A DNA stretch of 64,000 nucleotides from assembly GCF_000430665.1 (NCBI RefSeq), contig NZ_AUML01000001.1, forward strand, positions 124,001-188,000. Reading direction: 5' to 3'. Made by a program: the position numbers and the translations under genes. The stretch is from Aquimarina muelleri DSM 19832 (GTDB lineage: Bacteria; Bacteroidota; Bacteroidia; Flavobacteriales; Flavobacteriaceae). This document shows positions 43,499 through 52,727 of the stretch, one piece after another. Within the stretch, counting starts at the first letter, position 1. Each line of letters starts with the position of its first letter. Below the pieces are notes generated by a model, which was not told the DNA's origin, made no database searches, and saw nothing but the letters and a program-made list of their open reading frames with translations.

Positions 43499-45298
43499 TT
43501 ATTCTTTAAAGAATTTTATGGTTTTGAAATCTCCAATTTTTAGTAGGTAAATGCCTCTGTTTAAGGATTGCATTTTTTCTGAAAGGTTATATTGTGAATC
43601 TGAATTTGTTATGATTATAAAACTCTTAATTTTTTTGCCTGTAATATCATATATTTTTATAGGGAGCTTTTTGGGTAAAGAGTATCCATTTATAGATAAA
43701 AAACTTTTGTTTTTAAAAGGGTTTGGGGTTATTTGAATAGACTTTTTTGATTTGTAAAAAGGCTTTTCCTCTTTGTTTGTTATACCTTTTGTAATATCTC
43801 CCACTACAAATCCAGAAATAATACTTCTTCTAAAATTATTTTTATTTTCTGAATTTAAAAACAAACTATAAATACCATCATCCAGGGTTTTAGTGTCAAA
43901 ATAGAAACTATTATTCTTTTCATTAAAGAATATAACCTCAGGTTCGTTTTCTAATAGAGTGCCATCAATTTTAGAAGTCTTGATAATTATACCCCGAACT
44001 TTACTACCTATAAGTAGTTGTGTATCCTTTTTGTGAGAATAAAGGTTCACTTTTAATATAGGGTGTTTCGCATTTGTAATCTGTTCTAGAGACATTTTTA
44101 TTCCGTTGTTTTGTTTTACAAAGGCAGCAAATCTAGAATTACTTTCTAGGGTTATTTTATTTTCTGAAAAAGGAATAACTGTTTTGTGTTTGTGAGTACT
44201 ATGTTTTTTGAACGATTGTATTTTTTTATGATTCTTATCAAAAGTTTGAAAGTTAGCAGTTGGTTTTTCATGAATAATATCGGCTATAGCGTATTTTGAA
44301 TTTTTATCCAAGATTATTTTATCATATTCATTTTCAGAATGAATGATGTAATAATTACTTTCAATTTTAATGGGGTTGTCTGTGTTTTTAGGGATAATAG
44401 GATTTTTTTTAGAGTTGTTTTCAATATATGCTTTTATGTATGACCAGCTAAATTGACCCAAGCTAATATTCAGATGATCAAAAAGTGCTCTGGGATCATT
44501 TTTTTTAAATATATAATCAGCGCCTGGCCTAAGAGTGCTTTTGTATGCCGCGACCCCGTCATTAGCTCCTTCAATAGGAAGTAATAACCCTCCTGTCAAT
44601 AAAAAAGCAGGAGCAGCGATGGTAGATCCTTTATAGAATCCAGATGCTCCCAGAGTAACAAATTTTTCTGGCTCATTATCAGGATGGTTGTCTAGGTATG
44701 GTCGAACTACGTCTCTGCAATAATAGGTGGTGGAGGTTCGTGCACCTTCGTTTAATCCGGTAAGTTTCCACGCCCAGTTTAACCAAGGCATTTGAGAAAT
44801 GTCTGCTAAGTGTGTGCCCCAAAACGGAGTGCCCAAAGCAAAAGCTTTTGTTACTTTATTCTTTTTCCCATATCTAAACATAGCGGCTTCTGAGGCTTTC
44901 CCTCCATTACTATGTGCTACCAGGTAAACTTGGTCGACATTAAATTTTTGAGTAATAATATCTATAGATTCGGCTAATAGCTCCCCGTTTTTCCAAATGC
45001 CTCCGCCTCTGGTAGTCGCAACAAAAACAGCTTGATACCCATTTTTATAGGCTTCTCGGTAAAAAGAATTATCAAATAAAAATTGAGATTGATTTAAATC
45101 AATATATCCATGATTAAATAAAATAACCTTTCCGTTGTAGTTAGGAGGGATGGCGCCATAATGAATAGTAGATTTAAGTATTGGGCCTATAAAAAAAGGA
45201 TTCAATTTGTCTGGTTTAGGAAGTTGTACTTCCTTAAAGTTTTGAGCGCACAAGATGGTACATGAAAATAGTGCAATTAAAGTAATTTTTAATTTCAT
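43499..45298 (-). CDS. Secreted alpha/beta-hydrolase (lipase-like) with T9SS sorting domain
   Basis: The 599 residues start with a signal peptide ending ILCAQ. The hydrolase domain has VILFNHGYIDLN (oxyanion strand), the nucleophile Ser in VAHSNGGKAS (near 135) and GTPFWGTHLAD. A central beta-rich region of about 200 residues follows. Then a type A T9SS C-terminal domain of about 75 residues has ITPNPFKNKSF, IYDITGKKI and LNRGIYLLKIGD with a final basic KFFKE. So it is exported through the outer membrane by type IX secretion and probably attached or released there. The lipid or ester substrate is unknown. Monocistronic. Confidence 0.9.
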   Translation of the reverse strand: MKLKITLIALFSCTILCAQNFKEVQLPKPDKLNPFFIGPILKSTIHYGAIPPNYNGKVILFNHGYIDLNQSQFLFDNSFYREAYKNGYQAVFVATTRGGGIWKNGELLAESIDIITQKFNVDQVYLVAHSNGGKASEAAMFRYGKKNKVTKAFALGTPFWGTHLADISQMPWLNWAWKLTGLNEGARTSTTYYCRDVVRPYLDNHPDNEPEKFVTLGASGFYKGSTIAAPAFLLTGGLLLPIEGANDGVAAYKSTLRPGADYIFKKNDPRALFDHLNISLGQFSWSYIKAYIENNSKKNPIIPKNTDNPIKIESNYYIIHSENEYDKIILDKNSKYAIADIIHEKPTANFQTFDKNHKKIQSFKKHSTHKHKTVIPFSENKITLESNSRFAAFVKQNNGIKMSLEQITNAKHPILKVNLYSHKKDTQLLIGSKVRGIIIKTSKIDGTLLENEPEVIFFNEKNNSFYFDTKTLDDGIYSLFLNSENKNNFRRSIISGFVVGDITKGITNKEEKPFYKSKKSIQITPNPFKNKSFLSINGYSLPKKLPIKIYDITGKKIKSFIIITNSDSQYNLSEKMQSLNRGIYLLKIGDFKTIKFFKE

Positions 45299-45483
45299 AA
45301 GTATTGAGTTTGTGTAAATATTCTATTAAGTTGTTATTAATTTAGTAAAAAAAACAGGATTAAATTATATTTTCTGTATAATGAGTAGTTGAATTCAGAT
45401 TTTGTTGTTTTCTTTTTTAGTGTTTTCACATTATTTTTTACAGTAAAGAACAGTATTTTAGCAATTCATAAAAATTAAGATTT

Positions 45484-46728
45484 TTGAGCATTTTATATAA
45501 CATTTTTATTGCAATATTTAATAGGTTACTTCCTGTAATAGGTCTATTAAGTCCTAAGCTTGAATTATTTGCAAATGGAAGGGAATTAGTTTTTCAGGTA
45601 TTAAATAAGAAGATCCTCGCTGAGGATCGTGTCCTCTGGTTTCATTGTGCTTCTTTAGGGGAATACGAACAAGGGGTTCCGGTTATGGAGGTTTTAAAGA
45701 AAAAATACCCAAATCATAAATTATTGGTAACTTTTTTTTCTCCTTCAGGATATGAAGCAAAGAAAAAAAGTACTTTGGCAGATGTGATTGTGTATCTTCC
45801 TTTGGATACCAGATCAAATGCTAAACGATTTATAAAGCTTGTAAATCCAGAATTGGCAGTGTTTGTAAAGTATGAGTTTTGGCCTAATTATTTAAAAACA
45901 CTACAATCTCACAATATACCTACGGTATTTATTTCGGCAGCATTTAGAAAAGATCAGGCATTTTTTAAATGGTATGGAACTTTTATGCGAAATGTATTAA
46001 AAACTGTGGATCACTTTTTTGTTCAGGATGTAATATCTAAAACCTTAATGGAAAAACAAGGTTTTGTGAATTTAACGGTGAGTGGAGATACTCGTTTTGA
46101 TAGAGTCTCCCGCCAGATTGAAATGGATAACCATGTAGATTTTATATCAGATTTTGTTAATAACAGACTTTGTATAGTGATCGGTAGTTCTTGGCAGCAA
46201 GATGAAGAGGTTTTTATAGATTTTGTAAATCATGCACCAGATACTCTTTGTTTTATTATTGCACCTCATGAAATAAAAGAAAATAGTGTTTCTTTATTAC
46301 AGCAAAAAATCAAAAAGAAAACAGTTTTATATTCAGAAAAAGATGAAGTGATACTGAAAAATAAACAAGTGTTTATTATGAATTCTATAGGATATTTATC
46401 CAGAATCTATAGTTATGCAGATATAGCATATGTTGGCGGAGCAATGGGAACAGGAGGGTTACATAATATTTTGGAGCCAGCAACTTTTGGAATCCCAATT
46501 ATTATAGGTAAAAACTTTGAGAAATTTAGAGAGGCGATACAGCTTCAAAAACTTGCAGGGCTATTTTCTGTTTCTAACGCAGATGAATTTGCTATAATTA
46601 CTAATAAACTTATTGAAGATAAAAAATTCAGAGAAAAAACAGGTATGATTTCAGGGCACTTTATCAATAGCAATACGGGTGCTACAAGAACTATTTTAGA
46701 GTATTTATCTAAATTGATACACTACTAA
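45484..46728 (+). CDS. waaA: 3-deoxy-D-manno-octulosonic acid (Kdo) transferase
   Basis: Adds Kdo from CMP-Kdo to lipid A precursor at the inner membrane. The start is a TTG at 45484: the next residues (SILYNIFIAIFNRLLPVIGL) match the N-terminal membrane anchor of the family, and no ATG is available until far inside, so a TTG start is well supported. The 414 residues show WFHCASLGEYEQGVPV, LVTFFSPSGYE, YEFWPNYL, a GSSWQQDEEVF segment and YVGGAMGTGGLHNILEPATFGIP. A possible terminator lies at 46737. Confidence 0.95.
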   Translation: MSILYNIFIAIFNRLLPVIGLLSPKLELFANGRELVFQVLNKKILAEDRVLWFHCASLGEYEQGVPVMEVLKKKYPNHKLLVTFFSPSGYEAKKKSTLADVIVYLPLDTRSNAKRFIKLVNPELAVFVKYEFWPNYLKTLQSHNIPTVFISAAFRKDQAFFKWYGTFMRNVLKTVDHFFVQDVISKTLMEKQGFVNLTVSGDTRFDRVSRQIEMDNHVDFISDFVNNRLCIVIGSSWQQDEEVFIDFVNHAPDTLCFIIAPHEIKENSVSLLQQKIKKKTVLYSEKDEVILKNKQVFIMNSIGYLSRIYSYADIAYVGGAMGTGGLHNILEPATFGIPIIIGKNFEKFREAIQLQKLAGLFSVSNADEFAIITNKLIEDKKFREKTGMISGHFINSNTGATRTILEYLSKLIHY

Positions 46729-47031
46729 TTTTGTGCAAAATGCTTTTTCCCAGTGCATTTTAAACTCTTGTTATATGTTACTTCTTTGCTTGTTATATCA
46801 TAGTCGTTTTTTAACAAACAACAGTTTTACCGTACAAATATTTAGTGTTTTAACTTATTTTTATTAGTATAAACCTTGTTTTTTTTAGGGTTGTTTCCCT
46901 TTGATATACAGTTGATTAACTCTGTTTTTTAATCAATTTTGATTATAAATTTGTTTTGGGGATTTAGGTAGTGTTTAATGCTACCAATTTTTAAATAAAA
47001 CAAAATTAATAACTCTAAAAACTTATTAATC
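46729..47031. other. Intergenic region with candidate -7 box
   Basis: This contains the weak waaA terminator and a TAAATTTG (46946-46953), an exact TAnnTTTG, 79 bases before the next start codon. Nothing else is recognised. Confidence 0.4.
46737..46761 (+). terminator. Possible terminator of waaA
   Basis: The stem AAAATGC / GCATTTT has an 11-base loop containing TTTTTCC and is 9 bases past the stop. It is a short stem without a clean T-run. Confidence 0.45.
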
Positions 47032-47898
47032 ATGAAAAATCGATTTTTAAAAACAGTAATAATTGTAATTGTCCTTAGTATAGGATTTATTGCTTGCGAA
47101 AAAGAAGAGGTTGTAGAACAGCAACAAATAGTATTAAATGAGGAGCCAACTAAAGATGCTGTGCTTCCTACCGATGTATCCATGCATTCACGTCTTGTGG
47201 CAAAAGTGCAAAAACAAGGTCACGAATTTAGCTTTATAGCATTAGGAGAAGAAGATGATATAGTGGTTATAGAAAGATTATATGGGGATGCATTTAGTAA
47301 TCAAGAAAAAGGGGTAATAAAAAATGAAGAACTAACTCCGTTTGATGTTTTTGTGCAGGTTACTGATAATAATATTGAAGTGCCAGATAGAATTGCAAAA
47401 ACAGCTAGTAAAGAAGCTTTAAAAGCTTCTAATCGACAAATCCAGAAGTTTGAGAAGCAAGTAGAAATTTTGGATGCTAATTATGTCGAATTGAACCAAA
47501 AAGCAGCTTGCTATGATGTAGGGGCAACTAATTTCAGAAATACTTATTGTTATGCACCTGTTTCTTCTACACCTTCTAATATTGAGTTTTGTGATGAGGG
47601 AGCAAGAACATCTGCATTAACCAGAGAATCTTATTTTGGTGGATCTTGGAGAGAATTAGATGATACACGTACATGGACAAATGTGATATGCGGAAGAGTT
47701 AGAGTGCAATTCTACGCATGGGAAAAAGATGGAATATGGCCTTGGTCTGATTATAAATGGTTTTTAAAATATCAAGTTGATTTTGATAATGGAATATGGT
47801 ATGCAAATTATTTAACATCAAGTAATACAGAAAGAAAAGTTGTAAGAAAAAGAACTTCTGGTACAGGTTCTTATAGATCTTATACTAGATTTCATTAA
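47032..47898 (+). CDS. Orphan lipoprotein
   Basis: A 288-residue protein with a lipoprotein signal, Cys of GFIACEK at about residue 23. A first half is rich in charged helices. The second half carries further cysteines (AACYDVG, NTYCYAP, IEFCDEG, NVICGRV) that could form two disulfides, with many Trp, Tyr and Arg. No motif or family is recognised. It is monocistronic with a -7 box 79 bases upstream and a terminator at 47927. Confidence 0.75.
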   Translation: MKNRFLKTVIIVIVLSIGFIACEKEEVVEQQQIVLNEEPTKDAVLPTDVSMHSRLVAKVQKQGHEFSFIALGEEDDIVVIERLYGDAFSNQEKGVIKNEELTPFDVFVQVTDNNIEVPDRIAKTASKEALKASNRQIQKFEKQVEILDANYVELNQKAACYDVGATNFRNTYCYAPVSSTPSNIEFCDEGARTSALTRESYFGGSWRELDDTRTWTNVICGRVRVQFYAWEKDGIWPWSDYKWFLKYQVDFDNGIWYANYLTSSNTERKVVRKRTSGTGSYRSYTRFH

Positions 47899-47926
47899 TT
47901 TCTTGAAATCAATTTAGATCAAAAAC

Positions 47927-47962
47927 AAACAAGAGATGTAAGATTTTTTATGTCTCTTGTTT
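47927..47962. terminator. Bidirectional terminator
   Basis: The stem AAACAAGAGA / TCTCTTGTTT has a 16-base loop holding TTTTTT. It separates the convergent lipoprotein and DUF2461 genes. Confidence 0.75.
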
Positions 47963-47971
47963 ATTTATAAA

Positions 47972-48628
47972 TTATACAGTTACGGCTTGATTAAAATATC
48001 GCCTAAATGGAAGCATTTCTTTGTAAACCTTTATGATTTTATCTGTAAAATTGTTGCTAAGGATATCTTCTTTAGATAAAGGATGAATTACAGCAAAAGT
48101 TCGATGCTTAAGTAAGTCAATATGCTTATGGTTAGCACTATATCCTTTTGGTGCTGTTTTTAACATGTTTTTATCAAATAACATCCCGCCAAAAGTGGCT
48201 TTGAAACTATTTTTATTAAGAATTTTAACTAATTCTTCACCATTATAATCAATAGCTTCTCGAATACTATTAAGAGTTTCATTATCAGGTTTCCAATAGC
48301 CACCAGCTAATTCACACTCGTTAATACCTATTTGGATATAAAAATCTCCTTGCTTTGTTCTTTGGTCTAATCCAGCAGCAAAATGATCTTTATACACTGG
48401 TTTATTTGGGTGAAAAAGTAAATTATTATTAATACGATTTATCCCTTTTTTTCCAGAAGTAGGGTAGTAAGTAGGATCTATAGCTGCAAATTTGGTGTCT
48501 AATTCATCTAACCATTGTATAAAAGAATTTCGAACATCTTGATATCGTTTTCGGTTATCATCCATCCATTCTTTATGATTATTATTTTGTAAATCCTGTA
48601 AAAATTGGAAAAGAGTAGTGAAATCCAT
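47972..48628 (-). CDS. DUF2461 domain protein
   Basis: The 218 residues match the DUF2461 (TIGR02453) family: FLQDLQNNNHKEWMDDNRKRYQ at the start, FHPNKPVYKDHFAAGL and DFYIQIGINECELAGGYW in the middle, and PKGYSANHKHIDLLKHRTFAV near the end. Function unknown across bacteria. It begins 14 bases after the deoxynucleoside kinase stop and is likely co-transcribed with it. Confidence 0.92.
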   Translation of the reverse strand: MDFTTLFQFLQDLQNNNHKEWMDDNRKRYQDVRNSFIQWLDELDTKFAAIDPTYYPTSGKKGINRINNNLLFHPNKPVYKDHFAAGLDQRTKQGDFYIQIGINECELAGGYWKPDNETLNSIREAIDYNGEELVKILNKNSFKATFGGMLFDKNMLKTAPKGYSANHKHIDLLKHRTFAVIHPLSKEDILSNNFTDKIIKVYKEMLPFRRYFNQAVTV

Positions 48629-48642
48629 TTTGCTTTATTTTA

Positions 48643-49257
48643 TTAAAACAACCCATTTAGTTCTGCATCAATACGGTTAATGATATTACCTAAGTCTTCA
48701 GGGTTATCTACAAAATTAATATGATCTACATCTACAATAAGAAGATTTCCTTTATCATAATCATGAGCCCATGCCTCGTAACGTTCATTAAGCCTACTTA
48801 GGTAGTCAATACTAATTGTGTTTTCGTATTCTCTACCTCGCTTATGGATTTGATTTACCAAGTTAGGAATACTACTTCTAAGATAGATTAAAAGATCTGG
48901 ACCTTCAACAACACCTTCCATAAGATCAAAAAGAGATCTGTAATTTTCATAATCGCGATTTGTCATAAGTCCCATTGAATGAAGGTTTGGTGCAAAAATA
49001 TAAGCATCTTCATAAATAGTTCTGTCTTGGATAATATCTTTTCCGCTTTCACGAATTTCTAATATTTGTCTAAAACGGCTATTAAGAAAGTAAATCTGAA
49101 GATTAAAAGACCAGCGTTCCATTTTATTATAAAAATCCTCTAGATAAGGATTTTCTAATACATCTTCAAAATGGGCTTCCCATTTATAATGTTTAGCAAG
49201 CAATCGGGTCAATGTTGTTTTTCCGGCTCCGATATTTCCAGCTATCGCTATATGCAT
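48643..49257 (-). CDS. Deoxynucleoside kinase
   Basis: The start at ATG 49257 (MHIAIAGNIGAGKTTLTRLLA) is chosen because the P-loop GNIGAGKT then lies at residues 7-14, as in the family; an upstream frame adds 27 unrelated residues. The 204 residues also show the nucleoside-binding EDVLENPYLEDFY, the DRT motif in QDRTIYEDAYIFA and the lid arginines near RGREYE. It phosphorylates deoxynucleosides for salvage; specificity (dA/dG versus dC/T) cannot be read from sequence. The upstream gap contains no clear promoter. Confidence 0.92.
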   Translation of the reverse strand: MHIAIAGNIGAGKTTLTRLLAKHYKWEAHFEDVLENPYLEDFYNKMERWSFNLQIYFLNSRFRQILEIRESGKDIIQDRTIYEDAYIFAPNLHSMGLMTNRDYENYRSLFDLMEGVVEGPDLLIYLRSSIPNLVNQIHKRGREYENTISIDYLSRLNERYEAWAHDYDKGNLLIVDVDHINFVDNPEDLGNIINRIDAELNGLF

Positions 49258-49494
49258 AATAGATTTTTTTCTTGAGGTGTTTTTGTGAAAAAGGTGTGCT
49301 AAATTGGGTGTAAATATAGGGCATTTTATAAGTAACATAAAAAAAAGGATACAAAAGAATTTTGAGGTATTAATAGTTTTATGTATTTCTGGCTTTGTTA
49401 GTTTGTAACATAGTATTAGATAATGTTTTTAGGGGGGGCTTAAACAGATATTTAATAAAAAACACTATTCGTCTTTTTGATTAAGTGAGTAATC

Positions 49495-49545
49495 CCTTCA
49501 AGATTGTCTTCGAAAACAAAATATGATTTTGCTCTGAGGTTATTG
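49495..49545 (-). repeat. Dispersed degenerate repeat, copy 3 (short)
   Basis: Read on the minus strand, this shares AATAACCTC and TTTTGTTTTCGAAG with copy 2 but lacks 21 bases between them, a multiple of three. The frame NNLRAKSYFVFEDNLEG continues to a TAA about 22 codons past the FVFE core. The peptide FVFE-x-x-LE is shared with copies 1 and 2. Confidence 0.6.
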
Positions 49546-50034
49546 TCCAAGCAACATGTTTAGAGTTAGTTGTAAAGATTTTTATCGCAACCAAAACATG
49601 TGATGTTTCGATATGGTTTTAAGTTTTATTACTGAAGTTTATAGGTGTGGTTTCAAAAGTAGTTATTGATATTTGATTGCTCTATTTTTTATTATAGATC
49701 AACTATTTAGAATTTAGATCTTTAGATGAGTTTAGTGGCTTGCTTTTATCGGTTCTTACGTTATAGTTGTATTATGTTTAATATTTAAGCTTAGTTCATA
49801 GGTGTTGTTTGATTTTACAATTACAGAGCTATTCTTAATTTATAGGTAGAATAATGTGCTCTTTATCTAAAACATTGTTTGAGTTAGATTTCTGAATAAG
49901 ATAGATGTTAAATGTTATTGTAATATGTAGAAATTTGTTTGAAAAATAGAGGTGTTCATTGTGTTTGACAATAGAGAAAGTGTATTAATTGTAAATACTT
50001 AAAAATCAGTATAGAAATACAAATAAAAATTGGT

Positions 50035-50042
50035 TAGCTTTG
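50035..50042 (+). promoter_or_regulatory. Candidate -7 box of the acyltransferase gene
   Basis: TAGCTTTG matches TAnnTTTG and lies 66 bases before the ATG. No -33 TTG is clear. Confidence 0.4.
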
Positions 50043-50108
50043 CGCGCTTTTAAGCAATAATAGAACCCAGAACTCGTTTTTGGGAATGACTAACCAAAGA
50101 TTTCAATA

Positions 50109-51290
50109 ATGACTAAAAGCAATAGTCGATTGCATTTTATGGATGCAATACGGGCATTCGCAATTATTATGATGCTTCAAGGGCATTTTGTGCACTCTCT
50201 TTTGGGAGATGTGTATCGGGATAAAAATAACCTTGTGTATACTATATGGGAGTATTTTAGAGGGATGACTGCTCCTACATTTTTTACGATAACTGGTTTT
50301 ATTTTTACGTATCTATTACTAAAACAAAAAATTACTGGGTTAGAGAATCCCAGAGTGTTAAAAGGAGTGAAACGCGCAATTAAAGTTGTTTTTTGGGGCT
50401 ATTTGTTGCGATTAAGTTTTTATGCTCTTTTTACAGGAACTGTTAACGCCTCATTTTTTTATGTAGATGTTTTGCAATGTATAGGTACTTCATTGTTGTT
50501 GTTGACAGGTATTTATCTTGTTTTGTATCGCCTTAATCAAACTTGGTTTCGAAATACAGTTTTTGGTTTAGGGTTTTTTATCTTTCTTTTTCAGCCTATC
50601 TATAGTAGTTTTATATTAGAATCTTTACCTCAAACAGTAGCTAATTATTTCACAAATAAAAATGGATCTATTTTTACATTATTACCTTGGTTTGGTTATG
50701 TGTGTTTTGGTAGTTTTATGTCTACTTTTTTTTTAAAGCATGGGGATTGTAAAAGATTTTATTTCTGTGCAACGATAGTTCTTTTTTTTGTTGGGATTTT
50801 GTTAGTTTTCTTTTCATCACCAATTTTAATGCTTTGGCATTCATTTACAGAGGTTGAAATTTTTAAAGCTGTAGCCTATAATAATTTTTTGTTTATAAGA
50901 TTAGGAAATGTGTGTATACTTTTTTCTTTGTTCATTCTGGCGAGAGATTATCTTACTAATAAAATAATAACAAAAATAGGAGGACGAACATTATCTATCT
51001 ATATCATTCATTTTTTTGTTCTTTATGGAAGTTGGTTTGGGTTAGGACTTAGTAGATTTTTTTATCATAGTTTATCCCCAATACAAGTTTTTGTTGGGGC
51101 GTTGATATTTATAGTAAGTATATGTTCGTTGGTTTTGTTTTATTATAAAATTGAAAAAAAACTAAAATTGGGGACTTATAATTTGTTAGATAAGACAATT
51201 CAAAAAACTAAAATTATGTCTGAATTTTCTGGAGATTTATTAAGTGATATTATTCGAAAATTTAAAAATAGTAGATATATAAGGAGATAG
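50109..51290 (+). CDS. Membrane acyltransferase (HGSNAT/acyltransferase-3-like)
   Basis: A 393-residue polytopic protein of about ten spans. The opening RLHFMDAIRAFAIIMMLQGHFVHSLL and APTFFTITGFIFTYLL resemble the heparan-alpha-glucosaminide N-acetyltransferase/DUF1624 group; the His in QGHF is the likely catalytic residue. It probably moves an acyl group across the inner membrane to a glycan or lipid. It stands alone in a gene-poor stretch. Substrate unknown; the general acyltransferase class is safe. Confidence 0.82.
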   Translation: MTKSNSRLHFMDAIRAFAIIMMLQGHFVHSLLGDVYRDKNNLVYTIWEYFRGMTAPTFFTITGFIFTYLLLKQKITGLENPRVLKGVKRAIKVVFWGYLLRLSFYALFTGTVNASFFYVDVLQCIGTSLLLLTGIYLVLYRLNQTWFRNTVFGLGFFIFLFQPIYSSFILESLPQTVANYFTNKNGSIFTLLPWFGYVCFGSFMSTFFLKHGDCKRFYFCATIVLFFVGILLVFFSSPILMLWHSFTEVEIFKAVAYNNFLFIRLGNVCILFSLFILARDYLTNKIITKIGGRTLSIYIIHFFVLYGSWFGLGLSRFFYHSLSPIQVFVGALIFIVSICSLVLFYYKIEKKLKLGTYNLLDKTIQKTKIMSEFSGDLLSDIIRKFKNSRYIRR

Positions 51291-51860
51291 ATTTTTTTTT
51301 AAAGAACATCTTATAGTTTTGTAATCAGCTTATTATACTTGGGCAAACAATAAGACTGTTAAATAAAAGGAAATATGTATGCGTATTAGTTTAGGTTTAT
51401 TTGTTAAAGGATAACTTTATAAGTAATATTTAGGTTTTAGTATAGCTTATTGTTAAACCCATTTATAATTCATTATGTAGCCAAGTATATTTAATAAAGG
51501 TGTTCTTGTTATTTTTGGATAGTTAGAATGGGGTTAGTAATGGCTTAATTTTATTTATAGGGGGGATTAGTATCTTTGTAAGAGTTGTTAAGTATGGTAG
51601 TAAACCTTATTTTGGTTAGTGTATCCTATAGGTGTATGTTTTTTGTTTGAAAGACAGAATAACAATAGGTGGGCTTTTTAATCCATATTGTGGAGTTTAA
51701 TTCTTCGAGACTTGCTTCGAAAACAAAATGTATTTTCGGGAGCATACTTCATGAGCTTCCTCAGAGGTTATTGATTCATTGATTTTGACATGACTTTTTA
51801 GGTAAAGTTATGTTAGTAGTTTATTCTGTTTTTTACTTTTAGACGTGTTCTTTGTTTTTT
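51291..51860. other. Long gene-free region
   Basis: About 570 bases with repeat copy 2 (51677-51776) and nothing else recognisable; no terminator is clear after the acyltransferase gene. Confidence 0.5.
51677..51776 (-). repeat. Dispersed degenerate repeat, copy 2
   Basis: About 85% identical to copy 1. On the minus strand, one frame reads MLPKIHFVFEASLEELNSTI followed by WIK, but has two TGA stops upstream. Between copies 1 and 2, most differences within this core fall in third codon positions (5 of 7). Confidence 0.7.
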
Positions 51861-52202
51861 TTACCACCCAGATAAAAGAGATTCTTTACTTGTGTGTATA
51901 TATACGGTGTCTATCTTTCTTATAGAATGAATAGGATTTTTTGCATTAGAAAATCTTTTTTTACTTTTTTTAATTTGCTTTTTAATCTTTCGCCATTCTT
52001 TTTCGTTATAAGATTTAATCCTTATAGGTTTGTTTGTAGTTACTGTATCGTGCTTGATTAATTTGTTATTAATTTGATTATCGGATATTTGTAGATTACT
52101 TTTGTTAGCTGTATTGATAAGTTTATAATTGATAATACTATTTTGCCCTATAGACATATTGAATACTAAAAGTAATATAATAGTAGTGAAAAATGCTTTC
52201 AT
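51861..52202 (-). CDS. Small secreted basic protein, paralog 1
   Basis: A 113-residue protein with a signal peptide ending MSIGQ. The mature part is polar. Its C-terminal half, YNEKEWRKIKKQIKKSKKRF followed by SNAKN, then KIDTVYIHTSKES and a final LLSGW, is clearly homologous to the neighbour at 52728-53084. No cysteines after the signal, no known family. It may be a secreted peptide or cell-surface protein; function unknown. Confidence 0.75.
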   Translation of the reverse strand: MKAFFTTIILLLVFNMSIGQNSIINYKLINTANKSNLQISDNQINNKLIKHDTVTTNKPIRIKSYNEKEWRKIKKQIKKSKKRFSNAKNPIHSIRKIDTVYIHTSKESLLSGW

Positions 52203-52654
52203 TTTTTTTTAGATTTTTAGATATTAATAATTTAAAAAATAAAACTTTTATTTAGTTTAAATATAGTGTGTGCTAAATAAGTGTCTGTATTTCAGTTACT
52301 AATATAGCTATACTATTTTAATATCAATTATGGTAAAACCACAATATATTATAAGTGTTTATCCCCTAAAAGAGCTTTTTAAACACTATGTTTACTCATT
52401 TTTTTATTCAAAAAACACATAAAAAATTGAGCGAATAAAGGTGTGATTTTTTTTTAAAAATACCTTTTATACGATTTACGAATAAAAATCTCGCATATAA
52501 TCGCATTCTTTTTCTACTATATTTTCTTCATAAAATGAAACAATAGCTATGACTATTCTTTAATTTGATTCATCAATCTAGCGAAAAACCTTTGCAATTA
52601 TTTATATGTAATTCTCATCCGTAAATCGTATTAGAGAAGAAAAGTTTGTTTTAT
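52203..52654. other. Gene-free region between the two paralogs
   Basis: Contains the likely promoter of paralog 1. No coding frame or RNA motif is recognised. Confidence 0.4.
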
Positions 52655-52706
52655 AATATTAAAAAAAGGAGTTAATCAACGTTGATTAACTCCTTTTTTT
52701 AATATT
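52655..52706. terminator. 52-bp perfect palindrome, terminator of paralog 2
   Basis: Two complementary 26-base arms meet with no spacer (centre GGAGTTAATCAAC/GTTGATTAACTCC, flanked by A7 and T7 runs). It lies 21 bases after the paralog 2 stop. Confidence 0.85.
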
Positions 52707-52727
52707 TACAATTAATACTAATTTATT

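Larger units (their letters stand above)
49258..50108. other. Long gene-free region
   Basis: About 850 bases without a credible gene. It contains a degenerate repeat copy (49495-49545), a run of G (49431-49437) and, near the right end, the -7 box of the acyltransferase gene. An 8-base inverted pair TTGGTTAG/CTAACCAA (50030-50037 and 50090-50097) brackets the likely transcript start. The rest is featureless. Confidence 0.5.

Noticed and set aside
50030..50097. Inverted pair TTGGTTAG/CTAACCAA with an inner hairpin before the acyltransferase gene
   Set aside because: The predicted transcript would start inside it, so the full stem could not form; likely chance in AT-rich DNA.
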